From: a bacterium
Lineage (GTDB): Bacteria > Myxococcota_A > UBA9160 > UBA6930
Length of the DNA: 62,475 nt
Direction: 5' to 3'
NCBI GenBank assembly: GCA_024226235.1
Contig: JAAELW010000415.1
Span: 1-62,475 of the forward strand
The position numbers and the translations under genes are program-made. This document shows positions 52,753 to 59,872 of this stretch, in pieces (positions within the stretch are counted from its first letter, which is position 1; each line of letters opens with the position of its first letter). The notes beneath the pieces are model-generated. The model saw nothing but the letters and a program-made list of their open reading frames with translations, was not told the DNA's origin and did no database searches.

Positions 52753-53192
52753 GTGAGCTTCTTCCGGGAGTCGATGCGATGAAGCCCGGGGGGCCGATGC
52801 CCACGCGAACCGCGGATCCCAGGCCGCCGGACAAGTATCCGGGCCGCGGTCGCTACCCGTCCTACCTGGCGTTCGGCGCCAGTGGTGCGTTCCTGATGAT
52901 CTCGGCACTGCTGCTGATTCGCGGTGTCTGGGCGCTTGGCGATGGCGGCGCAGCCTGGGATGCCTACCGGGGGGCCCTCGGCCACCCGATCTCCCTGGTC
53001 TACCACGGGGTCGCGTTCATCGGCCTCACCTGGTTCGCACTTCGCTTGTTCCGCCTGTTCCCGGCGACCCAGCCCTACCGAATGGGCCCGATCAAACGCC
53101 CGGCGGATGCAGTGCTCGTGGCGGGCCTGTACGGGGTGTTCTTTACCGTGCTTGCGGTTGGCACTCTCTTCCTCGGAGGTGCACTGCTGTGA
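52749..53192 (+). CDS. frdC: Fumarate reductase membrane anchor subunit C
   Basis: The protein is 147 residues. After a hydrophilic Pro/Arg-rich leader (1-40) it has three TM helices (about 43-62, 80-102, 120-143), as expected for FrdC. RYPSYLAFGASGAFLMISALL and SLVYHGVAFIGLTWFALRLF form the first two, with His in the second. GTG 52749 overlaps the frdB stop; internal ATGs at codons 11 and 17 could also be used. With FrdD it anchors the FrdAB head and binds quinone. The long leader is not usual for E. coli FrdC and may be actinobacterial-like. Confidence 0.9.
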   Translation: MSELLPGVDAMKPGGPMPTRTADPRPPDKYPGRGRYPSYLAFGASGAFLMISALLLIRGVWALGDGGAAWDAYRGALGHPISLVYHGVAFIGLTWFALRLFRLFPATQPYRMGPIKRPADAVLVAGLYGVFFTVLAVGTLFLGGALL

Positions 53193-53554
53193 AGACGCTG
53201 ATGCTCAAGCTGGAGCCCGTGATCTGGATGCTCTTCAGTTCCGGCATGATGATCGGAGCTCTGCTGCTCCCGGTCTTCATCCTGGTGGTCGCGCTCGGCG
53301 GCGGCTTCGGTGTGGTGGGCGGCGAAGCACTCGGCTTCGACCGGATGGTCGCGTTGGCCACCCACCCGATCGGTACGCTCATCGTGCTCGCGGCGATGGC
53401 GCTTCCCCTCTGGGGCGGAGCCCACCACCTGCGTCACCTGTGGATCGATCTGGGTGGTCTGAAGACAGACGGCCTGGTTGGTTTTCTCTGCTACGGCACG
53501 GCCCTCGCGGGCAGCATCGTCGCAATCCTGGCGGTCGTTCGACTCCACTCGTGA
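53189..53554 (+). CDS. frdD: Fumarate reductase membrane anchor subunit D
   Basis: The protein is 121 residues with three TM helices (about 10-36, 58-76, 93-117). PVIWMLFSSGMMIGALLLP at the first helix and LPLWGGAHHLRHLWIDLG between helices are FrdD features; the HH...H cluster faces the quinone side. GTG 53189 overlaps the frdC stop by GTGA. No separate heme-binding subunit is present, so the complex is a four-subunit heme-poor type D quinol:fumarate reductase, although the His cluster leaves that open. Its stop overlaps the start of the CoA-transferase gene. Confidence 0.91.
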   Translation: MKTLMLKLEPVIWMLFSSGMMIGALLLPVFILVVALGGGFGVVGGEALGFDRMVALATHPIGTLIVLAAMALPLWGGAHHLRHLWIDLGGLKTDGLVGFLCYGTALAGSIVAILAVVRLHS

Positions 53555-54753
53555 GCGAAAAGGAGCTCCCGCTTCTGGGCGGCATCCGGATCCTCGACCT
53601 CACCCGTGTGGTCGCGGGTCCGTTCGCGACAGCGCTGCTTGCGGACCTCGGAGCTGAGGTCATCAAGGTCGAGAGGCCCGGCACCGGCGACGACTACCGT
53701 TACGGTCCTTCACCCAAGGGCGAAACCTCGCTCTCGTTCCAGAACACCAACCGGGGCAAGCGGTCGATCACTCTCGACATCCGCCAACCCGAAGGGCGCG
53801 AGGTACTGCTTCGCCTGGCCGAGAATGCGGATGCACTGGTCGAGAACTTCCGCGCCGGCTTCCTCGACAAGCACGGGCTCGGCGCGCCAGTGCTCCAGGC
53901 GCGCAATCCGCGCCTGGTCGTCGCATCGCTGTCGGGCTTCGGCCAGACGGGCCCACGTGCCGGTGAGGGGAGCTACGACATCGTCGCCCAGGCCGCCGGC
54001 GGATTGATGGGCATCACGGGTCAGGAGGGTGGTGCGCCGCTGCGCTCTGGCGGGGCGCTGGCCGATTTCGTGGGCGGTCTGTACCTGGCCGTCGGTCTTC
54101 TGGCCGGCCTGCGCGATCGCGATCGCACCGGTCGTGCCCAGGTTCTCGATCTTTCCAATCAGGACGCGATCTTCGCGATCACCGATTCGGCCGCTTCGAT
54201 CTTCGCCAGTATCGGGGTGCCGATGGAGCCGGTCGGAAACCAGCATCCCTTCACCGCCCCCTACGACGCATTTCCTACGACCGACGGCCATGTGGCCATC
54301 GGCAGCGCCAGCAACAAGCTCTTTCGTCAGCTGATGCTGGCGATCGGCCGTCCCGAGCTGGGCTCGGACGAGCGCTTCCGCAGCCACCGGGGCCGCGCTT
54401 CTGGGCGCAAGGAGATCAATGCGATCGTTGCCGGATGGGTTGCCACGCGTAGCTGCGATGAAGTACTCGCAGCTCTCGGGCCCGCGGCAGCCGACGTCCC
54501 ATGCAGCCGGGTTGCGAGCCCGCACGAGCTGCTTCTCGACGAGCAGCTCACCGCCCGCGGCATGATCGAGCGCCACGCACATCCGACCCTTGGCGAGGTC
54601 GTCTTCCACGGCAACCCGCTCCGGTTCAGTGCCTCCTCGCCCCGAGAGCGAGCGCTGGCACCCGACCTGGGGCAAGACAACGCCGCGGTCTTTGCCGAGT
54701 TGGGCCTGGGTGCGAAGGAACTCGAGGAGCTCTCCGAGAAGAAGGTGATCTAG
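53551..54753 (+). CDS. CaiB/BaiF family III CoA-transferase
   Basis: The protein is 400 residues. Family III motifs are GIRILDLTRVVAGPFATALL (11-30), LGAEVIKVERP, NTNRGKRSITLD, and the catalytic Asp in GSYDIVAQAAGG (Asp143). Such enzymes move CoA between acids, for example succinyl-CoA with aromatic or branched acids, or act as alpha-methylacyl-CoA racemases. GTG 53551 overlaps the frdD stop, so it is made in step with fumarate reductase. Succinyl-CoA as donor would link the two activities. The start codon was chosen because the longer upstream frame runs over frdC and frdD. Confidence 0.9.
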   Translation: MSEKELPLLGGIRILDLTRVVAGPFATALLADLGAEVIKVERPGTGDDYRYGPSPKGETSLSFQNTNRGKRSITLDIRQPEGREVLLRLAENADALVENFRAGFLDKHGLGAPVLQARNPRLVVASLSGFGQTGPRAGEGSYDIVAQAAGGLMGITGQEGGAPLRSGGALADFVGGLYLAVGLLAGLRDRDRTGRAQVLDLSNQDAIFAITDSAASIFASIGVPMEPVGNQHPFTAPYDAFPTTDGHVAIGSASNKLFRQLMLAIGRPELGSDERFRSHRGRASGRKEINAIVAGWVATRSCDEVLAALGPAAADVPCSRVASPHELLLDEQLTARGMIERHAHPTLGEVVFHGNPLRFSASSPRERALAPDLGQDNAAVFAELGLGAKELEELSEKKVI

Positions 54754-54809
54754 AAGCCCGGCCGAGAACGGCAACTTCCAGAGCCTCCGCCCGTGTCAAG
54801 AGAAGGCTT

Positions 54810-55328
54810 CTAGCCGTGGAAGATCCAGCCGAGAGTATGCCTTACGACTACGAAGGGCAGCGCGAAGATCGGGATGTGGTGGTGACGGCCAAGGTGGCGG
54901 TGGAAACGGCTCCGAGACTGGAAGCGGTGACCGCAGGGCCCACAGGTGTAGCTGTTGTGGCTCCGTTCGTGGCGGCCCCGGTGGCGGTAGTCGCGTCGTT
55001 CGTGCCGACGGTCGCGATGCCGGGCGTCATGTCGGTCGCCCCGACGGTCGCGGTGGCGGTAGTCGTGTCGGTCGTGTCGGCGGTCGTGATGTCGGGCGTC
55101 GTGTCGGTTGTGTCGACGGTCGCGATGCCGGGTGTCGCGTCGGTCGTGCCGACGGGAGTGATCGCGGTGGTCGCCGCGCGCGCTGCAGTAGTCGTCGTGG
55201 TAGACGACCCGGCTCCGGCGCGAGTGGCGTCGATCACCGTGACCGGCTGACGCGACGGTCGCGGTGAACAGGAAGGCGAGACCGCTGGCGAGGGCCAGGG
55301 CCCGGGTGATGCGATGGGATCGGAACAT
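54810..55328 (-). CDS. Exported His/Arg/Asp-rich protein with a C2H2 zinc-finger motif
   Basis: The protein is 172 residues. A clear Sec signal peptide (1-29, ending VASA) is followed by a low-complexity region (30-125) built from variants of RHDRRD and RHRDRR. The next part, C129-x2-C132-x3-F136-x5-F142-x2-H145-x3-H149, fits the classical C2H2 zinc-finger consensus (Cys-x2-Cys-x12-His-x3-His), followed by HH and a hydrophobic end. AAGGAGGT lies 6-7 bp before ATG 55328, so the gene is real even though the other strand is also open. The His-rich body may bind metals. I know no characterised homologue. Confidence 0.8.
   Translation of the reverse strand: MFRSHRITRALALASGLAFLFTATVASAGHGDRRHSRRSRVVYHDDYCSARGDHRDHSRRHDRRDTRHRDRRHNRHDARHHDRRHDRHDYRHRDRRGDRHDARHRDRRHERRDYRHRGRHERSHNSYTCGPCGHRFQSRSRFHRHLGRHHHIPIFALPFVVVRHTLGWIFHG
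54950..55200. repeat. Low-complexity repeat tract inside the zinc-finger gene
   Basis: Variants of GTCGGTCGTG and CGGTCGCGATG recur with a spacing of about 9-30 bp through this stretch, coding the RHDRRD-type repeats on the minus strand. Such tracts can expand or contract by slippage. Confidence 0.7.
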
Positions 55329-55382
55329 CTCGAGTACCTCCTTGCCCGATCAGACGACAGACATCGTCAGGGCATTCAACCG

Positions 55383-55434
55383 GGCTGCAAATTTCCGGAA
55401 TCGCGGTGCTCGACGGCTGCAAGTGCCCGGAATC
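55383..55434. promoter_or_regulatory. Direct repeat upstream of the zinc-finger gene
   Basis: GGCTGCAA-N4-CCGGAATC occurs at 55383-55402 and at 55415-55434 (17 of 20 bases identical), 32 bp apart, which is about three DNA turns. It lies 55-106 bp before the zinc-finger gene (minus strand) and 69-120 bp before the acyl-CoA dehydrogenase gene (plus strand), in their shared divergent promoter region. It could bind a regulator for either gene. Confidence 0.5.
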
Positions 55435-55502
55435 ACAGCGCTTGACCGGGCTTCGGAGGTTGCGGATCATCCGTGATTGCACCGATCGGACGGGGTCTCA
55501 GG

Positions 55503-56621
55503 ATGAATTTCGGCTTTACCGACGAACAGGAACTCTTGCGCAGCGAGGTGCGCAAGTTCCTGGACGAGAAGGCGCCCCTCGACGAGGTGCGTCGTGTGAG
55601 TGAGGACGAGAGCGGCCTCGGCTACGACACGGATCTTTGGGCGCGGATCGCCGAACTCGGATGGACCGGCCTGGCCATCCCCGAGGCCTATGGGGGTGTC
55701 GGCCTCGGCTGGGTCGACCTGGTCGTCCTGCTCGAGGAGACCGGTCGCAGTTTGTTCCCCTCTCCGTTGGTCGCGACGACACTCGCTGCGGATGCGATCG
55801 CGCGCGCGGGTGGTGAGGCCCAGCGGGCCCGGTTCCTGCCCGGGCTGGCTGACGGCAGCGTCATCGGCAGTGTCGCGCTGGTCGAGGAGAACGATACGCC
55901 GGATCCGACCGGGATCCAGTTTGCGGCTCGGCCGAGTGGAAAGGGTCTGATCCTCTCGGGCGAGAAGCTCTTCGTCCAGAATGCCGCCGCCGCCGATCTC
56001 TTCGTGGTGGCGTTTCGTCGCGAGGGCGAGCTGGCCCTCGCCGTGGTCGAGAAGAGCCAAGTGGGAGTTTCCGCAGAGGATTGGCCGGGCATCGACCTGA
56101 CGAAGCGGCTCGGCCGGCTGCGCCTCGAGAACGTGGAGGTCGCGGCCGACGCGATCCTCGAAGCCGGCGATTCCGCATCCGTGGCGATGCTCTTCGATAC
56201 GGGTGCGACCGCGATTGCTGCCGAAGCCATCGGTGCTGCCGAAGCCGCTCTAGCTCTCACCACTGCCTACGCCAAGGAGCGCGTCCAGTTCGGCCGCCCG
56301 ATTGGAACGTTTCAGGGTGTCAAACACCCGCTGGCAGAGATGTACGTCGACGTCGAATCCTTCAAGTCACTCACCTACTATGCAGCCTGGTGTATCGACG
56401 AAGGCCACGCCGACCTTTCGCTCGCCGCTTCTCGAGCAAAGGCCTACGCCAGCGAGGCCATTCCCCGCATCGGTATCGATGCAGTCCAGCTCCACGGTGG
56501 GATCGGCTACACCTGGGAGTACGACGCTCATCTGTTCCTGAAGCGCGCCAAATGGGTGCGTCCGATCTTCGGCGACGCCGACCACCACTACGAGCGCGTC
56601 GCCGCGTTGGGAGGGCTCTGA
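55503..56621 (+). CDS. Acyl-CoA dehydrogenase, subunit 1 of an adjacent pair
   Basis: The protein is 372 residues. FAD and substrate motifs include NFGFTDEQELLRSEVRKFL at the N-terminus, ALVEENDTPDP in the middle, KERVQFGRPIGTFQGVKHPLAEM (FAD-binding Arg), and the catalytic-base region HGGIGYTWEYDAHLFLKRA with Glu. ATG 55503 is chosen because it begins at the family N-terminus; a longer frame adds ten residues. Its stop codon shares one base with the start of the second dehydrogenase gene (TGATG). Such adjacent pairs form alpha2beta2 enzymes in steroid side-chain oxidation. Confidence 0.93.
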   Translation: MNFGFTDEQELLRSEVRKFLDEKAPLDEVRRVSEDESGLGYDTDLWARIAELGWTGLAIPEAYGGVGLGWVDLVVLLEETGRSLFPSPLVATTLAADAIARAGGEAQRARFLPGLADGSVIGSVALVEENDTPDPTGIQFAARPSGKGLILSGEKLFVQNAAAADLFVVAFRREGELALAVVEKSQVGVSAEDWPGIDLTKRLGRLRLENVEVAADAILEAGDSASVAMLFDTGATAIAAEAIGAAEAALALTTAYAKERVQFGRPIGTFQGVKHPLAEMYVDVESFKSLTYYAAWCIDEGHADLSLAASRAKAYASEAIPRIGIDAVQLHGGIGYTWEYDAHLFLKRAKWVRPIFGDADHHYERVAALGGL

Positions 56622-57775
56622 TGGATTTCGATTTCACGCCCCAGGAAGAAGCTTTCCGGGCCGAGGTGCGGGACTTCATCGAGGAAAACCTGCCGATGAA
56701 CGGCACGCTCCAGGAGATCCAGGCCTGGCAGAAAGCCGTGCGCGAGAAGCGATGGGTCGGCTTCTCCTGGCCGGAGTCGGTCGGCGGGGGCGGCGGCGGG
56801 ATCGCCCAGCAGGTGATCCTGAAGGACGAGATGGCCAAGGCGCACGCACCTCCCCTTGGCACCTGCTTCATGGGCCTGGCCTGGGTAGGCCCGGCGCTGA
56901 CCGAGTACGGCACCGACGAGCAGAAGCAGGCTTTCATTCCGGACATCCTTGACGGCAAGGTCCAGTGGTGCACCGGTTACTCGGAACCCGATTCGGGCAG
57001 TGACCTCGCCTCGTTGAAATGCAGATGCGTCCGCGATGGCGACGAGTACATCGTGAATGGCCAGAAGATCTGGACCTCGATCGCGATGTGGTCCCAATGG
57101 ATCATCCTGCTCGTGCGCACGAGCGGCGACGGCTCGAAGCACGACGGCATCACCTGTCTGCTCGTGCCGATGGACAGCCCGGGCATCACCGTTCGGCCGA
57201 TCAAGAACATGTCCGGCGGTGCCATTTTCGCCGAGGTGTTCTTCGACGACGTGAAGGTTCCGGTGAGCAACCGGCTCGGCGACGAAGGGCAGGGCTGGAA
57301 GGTCACCGTCTCGGCGCTGGCCCACGAGCGTTCCAGCATCTCCGAGGTGCACGGCCTGCAGCGCAGCCTCGCGGACCTGAAGGATCTGGCCCGCCGCTGC
57401 AAGAAAAACGGACGCCCGGCAGCCGAGGATCCGGGTCTGCGCGCGCGCATCGCGCGGGCCGATGCGCGCATCGAAGCCATGCGCTTGAACGGCATGCGCT
57501 ACCTCACCGCCCAGCTCCGAGGTGAGAAGCTCGGCAGCGAAACTTCGGTGAACAAGCTCCACCGGGCCGAGCTGGAGGTCGAGCTGGGCGAGCTTGCCCT
57601 CGAGATCCAGGGCAGCCGCGGCCCGCTGGCCATGGGTGCCGACGTGGTGCCCGACGACGGAAAGTGGCAGCGCATGGCGCTCTCCTGGCCCGAGGTCGTG
57701 ATCGGTGGCGGCACGCCCAATATCCAACGCAACATCATCGCCGAGCGCATTCTCGGCCTCCCGAAGGATCTCTAA
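56621..57775 (+). CDS. Acyl-CoA dehydrogenase, subunit 2 of an adjacent pair
   Basis: The protein is 384 residues. DFDFTPQEEAFRAEVRDFI starts the N-terminal helical domain. The CTGYSEPDSGSDLASLKCR loop contacts FAD and NGQKIWTS follows. The C-terminal end ...GGGTPNIQRNIIAERILGLP is complete. The helix that usually carries the FAD-binding RxxFG motif is different (RRCKKNGRPAAEDPGLRARI), and the Glu at the usual catalytic position cannot be identified. This fits the FadE-type heteromers in which only one subunit carries the catalytic base. It overlaps the first gene by one base and precedes bolA by 3 bp. Confidence 0.92.
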   Translation: MDFDFTPQEEAFRAEVRDFIEENLPMNGTLQEIQAWQKAVREKRWVGFSWPESVGGGGGGIAQQVILKDEMAKAHAPPLGTCFMGLAWVGPALTEYGTDEQKQAFIPDILDGKVQWCTGYSEPDSGSDLASLKCRCVRDGDEYIVNGQKIWTSIAMWSQWIILLVRTSGDGSKHDGITCLLVPMDSPGITVRPIKNMSGGAIFAEVFFDDVKVPVSNRLGDEGQGWKVTVSALAHERSSISEVHGLQRSLADLKDLARRCKKNGRPAAEDPGLRARIARADARIEAMRLNGMRYLTAQLRGEKLGSETSVNKLHRAELEVELGELALEIQGSRGPLAMGADVVPDDGKWQRMALSWPEVVIGGGTPNIQRNIIAERILGLPKDL

Positions 57776-57778
57776 CCG

Positions 57779-58063
57779 GTGAGTGAGCGCAGCGACGAAC
57801 TCGAGGCCGCGCTTCGGGAGCGCCTCGACGCGGTCCACGTCGAAGTGGAAGACGATAGCCATCTCCATGCCGGGCATGTCGGTGCCCGTGAAGGCGGTGG
57901 CCACTTCCGTGCGCTGATTGTTTCAGGGCGCTTCGAGGGGCTCTCGCGAGTCCAGGCCCAACGTGCTGTCTTCGATGCGTTGGCGATCGAGATGAAGGAA
58001 TGGATCCATGCCCTCTCCGTGCGCACGCTGACCCCGGCGCAGTGGGACACCAGGAGCGACTGA
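57779..58063 (+). CDS. bolA: BolA family protein
   Basis: The protein is 94 residues with the BolA fold: RLDAVHVEVEDDSHLHAGHVG carries the 'DeS..H.gH' motif, and the end HFRALIVSGRFEGLSRVQAQRAVF covers the helix-turn-helix-like class II KH core. BolA proteins bind monothiol glutaredoxins and [2Fe-2S] clusters, or act as regulators; no glutaredoxin gene is in the window. GTG 57779 lies 3 bp after the dehydrogenase stop. The C-terminal IHALSVRTLTP is the usual last strand region. Confidence 0.9.
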   Translation: MSERSDELEAALRERLDAVHVEVEDDSHLHAGHVGAREGGGHFRALIVSGRFEGLSRVQAQRAVFDALAIEMKEWIHALSVRTLTPAQWDTRSD

Positions 58064-58479
58064 TGAAGACTTCCCTGCTTCGATGGACGGCGATCGCCGC
58101 CGTCACCCTGCTCGCCTGTACGACAGCGGGAATCCGCGAACTGACCTACCCGCCGGACTTCCACTACATCAGTGAGGGAGAGATCCGCGGCACGATGGGC
58201 GGCCTGGCTGTTCGCATCCACGCCCTCGATCAGCAGATGGCCCAGCAGGCCCCCGACCCCGAGGCTGTCGTGGCATTGCTGACTGAAATGCAGGAGCTGG
58301 CTGGCCAGTTGAATCCGCGTGAGCACACCCAGCACCCGCGTATCAACCGAGCTGCTCCTGAACTGCGTGCCGACATCGACCGGGCGCTGGCGGGCGTCCG
58401 CTTCCGCCCGCCCAACTACTTCTGGGCCGGACAGCTCTCGGGCTCCTGTGAGTATTGCCACGTGCCGCGGCACGAATAG
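58063..58479 (+). CDS. Lipoprotein with C-terminal c-type heme motif (cytochrome c'-like)
   Basis: The protein is 138 residues. The signal sequence ends in lipobox LLAC (Cys19). The body is predicted helical (GGLAVRIHALDQQMA, AVVALLTEMQELAGQL), and a single heme site CEYCH (Cys129, Cys132, His133) sits 5 residues from the end. C-terminal CXXCH with a four-helix body is the class II cytochrome c' pattern. It would be anchored to a membrane in the periplasm. It overlaps bolA by one base (TGATG), so it belongs to the dehydrogenase operon. Electron transfer partner unknown. Confidence 0.75.
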   Translation: MKTSLLRWTAIAAVTLLACTTAGIRELTYPPDFHYISEGEIRGTMGGLAVRIHALDQQMAQQAPDPEAVVALLTEMQELAGQLNPREHTQHPRINRAAPELRADIDRALAGVRFRPPNYFWAGQLSGSCEYCHVPRHE

Positions 58480-58531
58480 CGCCAACCCTTCGGCCCTTCA
58501 GTGGGCACGGCGCTCGGCCGATTGGCCAGGC

Positions 58532-58978
58532 ATGGAAACGGCCATTCCCAGCCGCCCCGAAGCCCTCGCAACCGCGTTCGGCCGGCTCGGTATGCCCGCC
58601 CGCGCGGCGAGCACGCTCTCCGCGGACCTGGTGCTCCGCCATCCGATGGCTCGTCGCCTCGGCTTGCATCGCATGGAAGCCACGCTGCGCGAACAGGGGC
58701 TGGCGGCCGATCCGGCAGCAGACGCAGCGCCCATGCTATTTGCACTCGAGAGCTACGACCTGGGTCATCGTCTCGCAGATGTCCGCAACGAGCTGCGGAT
58801 TGCAGGCGTGACGGATGATCGCGCCGTGGCAGCTGTCTTCGAAGCAGCGCGTCTGCACCGTGAGAGCGGTGAACCGGAAGCCTCTGTTCCGCACACACCG
58901 GGCCTCGCAAGTCTGATCGCAGCGAGCCTGACGCTGTACACGGTTGCGGTCGCGTTGTGGCTGCTGGTCGAGGGATAG
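58532..58978 (+). CDS. Small protein with C-terminal membrane helix
   Basis: The protein is 148 residues and no family is recognised. Most of it is soluble and helix-rich (EALATAFGRLGMPARAAS, LADVRNELRIAGV). The end LIAASLTLYTVAVALWLLVEG is a good single TM helix, so it is a tail-anchored membrane protein with the body in the cytosol. ATG 58532 follows the cytochrome stop by 52 bp on the same strand. A weak AGG lies upstream. It may be co-transcribed with the bolA operon. It converges on the DHH gene. Confidence 0.6.
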   Translation: METAIPSRPEALATAFGRLGMPARAASTLSADLVLRHPMARRLGLHRMEATLREQGLAADPAADAAPMLFALESYDLGHRLADVRNELRIAGVTDDRAVAAVFEAARLHRESGEPEASVPHTPGLASLIAASLTLYTVAVALWLLVEG

Positions 58979-59004
58979 GCGCAGGACGCGTCAGGTCGAC
59001 CGTT

Positions 59005-59856
59005 CTAGACGAACTTCGCCAGCCACTCCTCGAGCCTTACCGAGAACCCAGCTGCATTCCGATGTCCCCCGCCGCCGAACTGGCCGGCTATCGCTGCGAC
59101 ATCGAAGTCCCCGGTCGAATACACCGAGACGTCCACCCGAGCCCCCGTCAGCCGGTAGACCGCGCCGCATGGCGAGCCGAAGCGGGCGCGAGTGGCCAGC
59201 TCGTGGCCGATCAGGCTGCGTTGCTCGCGAGCGTTCACGGCCTCGACGCGTAGCTTGCCGAGGCTCACCGGATGGGCGCCGTGCAGGGAGCGCTCGACTT
59301 CGATCTGCTGCGCGCGCACCAGGGAGCTGCCCTCGGCCACGAGTTCGGCGATCGGGCGGCTCGCCAGGGTCTCCCAGGTTTCGAAGCTTCGTGGGTAGGA
59401 GCCGATGGCGGCGTTCACCTCTCGAGAGTGGGGGAGCTTCCAGCGCCACAGGTCCATGTCCTGCACGTATGCGAGTAGTTCCGGGGGCTCCTCGTCCGGA
59501 TGGAAGTGCCGCCACGAGAGCACGGCGCCGCTGTGCTCGAGGTCGAAGACGATCTCGTGGCCCGAGCCGCGCAGGCCGTCGACCAATCCGGGCTCGTCGT
59601 CGTAGTGCCCTTTGGAGGAGAAGTGGTGGTCGAGTACGACCAGGTGTCCCACCGCATCCGCCATGGGCCGGGCGGAGGGCACGGGAGGGGCGATATCGAC
59701 GAATACGACCCATGCATCCTCGAAGCTCGCCGGGCGCAGGGGATCGTCGTGGCCCCTGGCCATGTAGTCGGCTTCTTCGCCCCAGGCTCGCCAGGCGGCC
59801 CAGGCCGCGCCGAAGCCGTCCGGGCAGCCGGCGTGGTAGATGCAGACTCTCCGCAT
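59005..59856 (-). CDS. DHH-family phosphoesterase
   Basis: The protein is 283 residues. An N-terminal DHH-like domain begins CIYHAGCPDGFGAAW (metal Asp at about 13) and includes VVLDHH (about 72-77). The C-terminal DHHA1 motif is GGGGHRNAAG near 263-272. This is the layout of small Mn-dependent phosphoesterases that cleave oligoribonucleotides or 3',5'-bisphosphate nucleotides (NrnA-like), though it is shorter than NrnA. It is cytoplasmic. ATG 59856 lies 16 bp after the stop of the epoxide hydrolase on the same strand, so the two are co-transcribed. Confidence 0.85.
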   Translation of the reverse strand: MRRVCIYHAGCPDGFGAAWAAWRAWGEEADYMARGHDDPLRPASFEDAWVVFVDIAPPVPSARPMADAVGHLVVLDHHFSSKGHYDDEPGLVDGLRGSGHEIVFDLEHSGAVLSWRHFHPDEEPPELLAYVQDMDLWRWKLPHSREVNAAIGSYPRSFETWETLASRPIAELVAEGSSLVRAQQIEVERSLHGAHPVSLGKLRVEAVNAREQRSLIGHELATRARFGSPCGAVYRLTGARVDVSVYSTGDFDVAAIAGQFGGGGHRNAAGFSVRLEEWLAKFV

Positions 59857-59872
59857 CCGGTCTCCTTCGGCC

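Noticed and set aside
54501-55250. Val/Ala-rich plus-strand frame across the zinc-finger gene
   Set aside because: The zinc-finger gene has a strong ribosome site and signal peptide; the plus frame starts inside the CoA-transferase gene and is its repeat's shadow.
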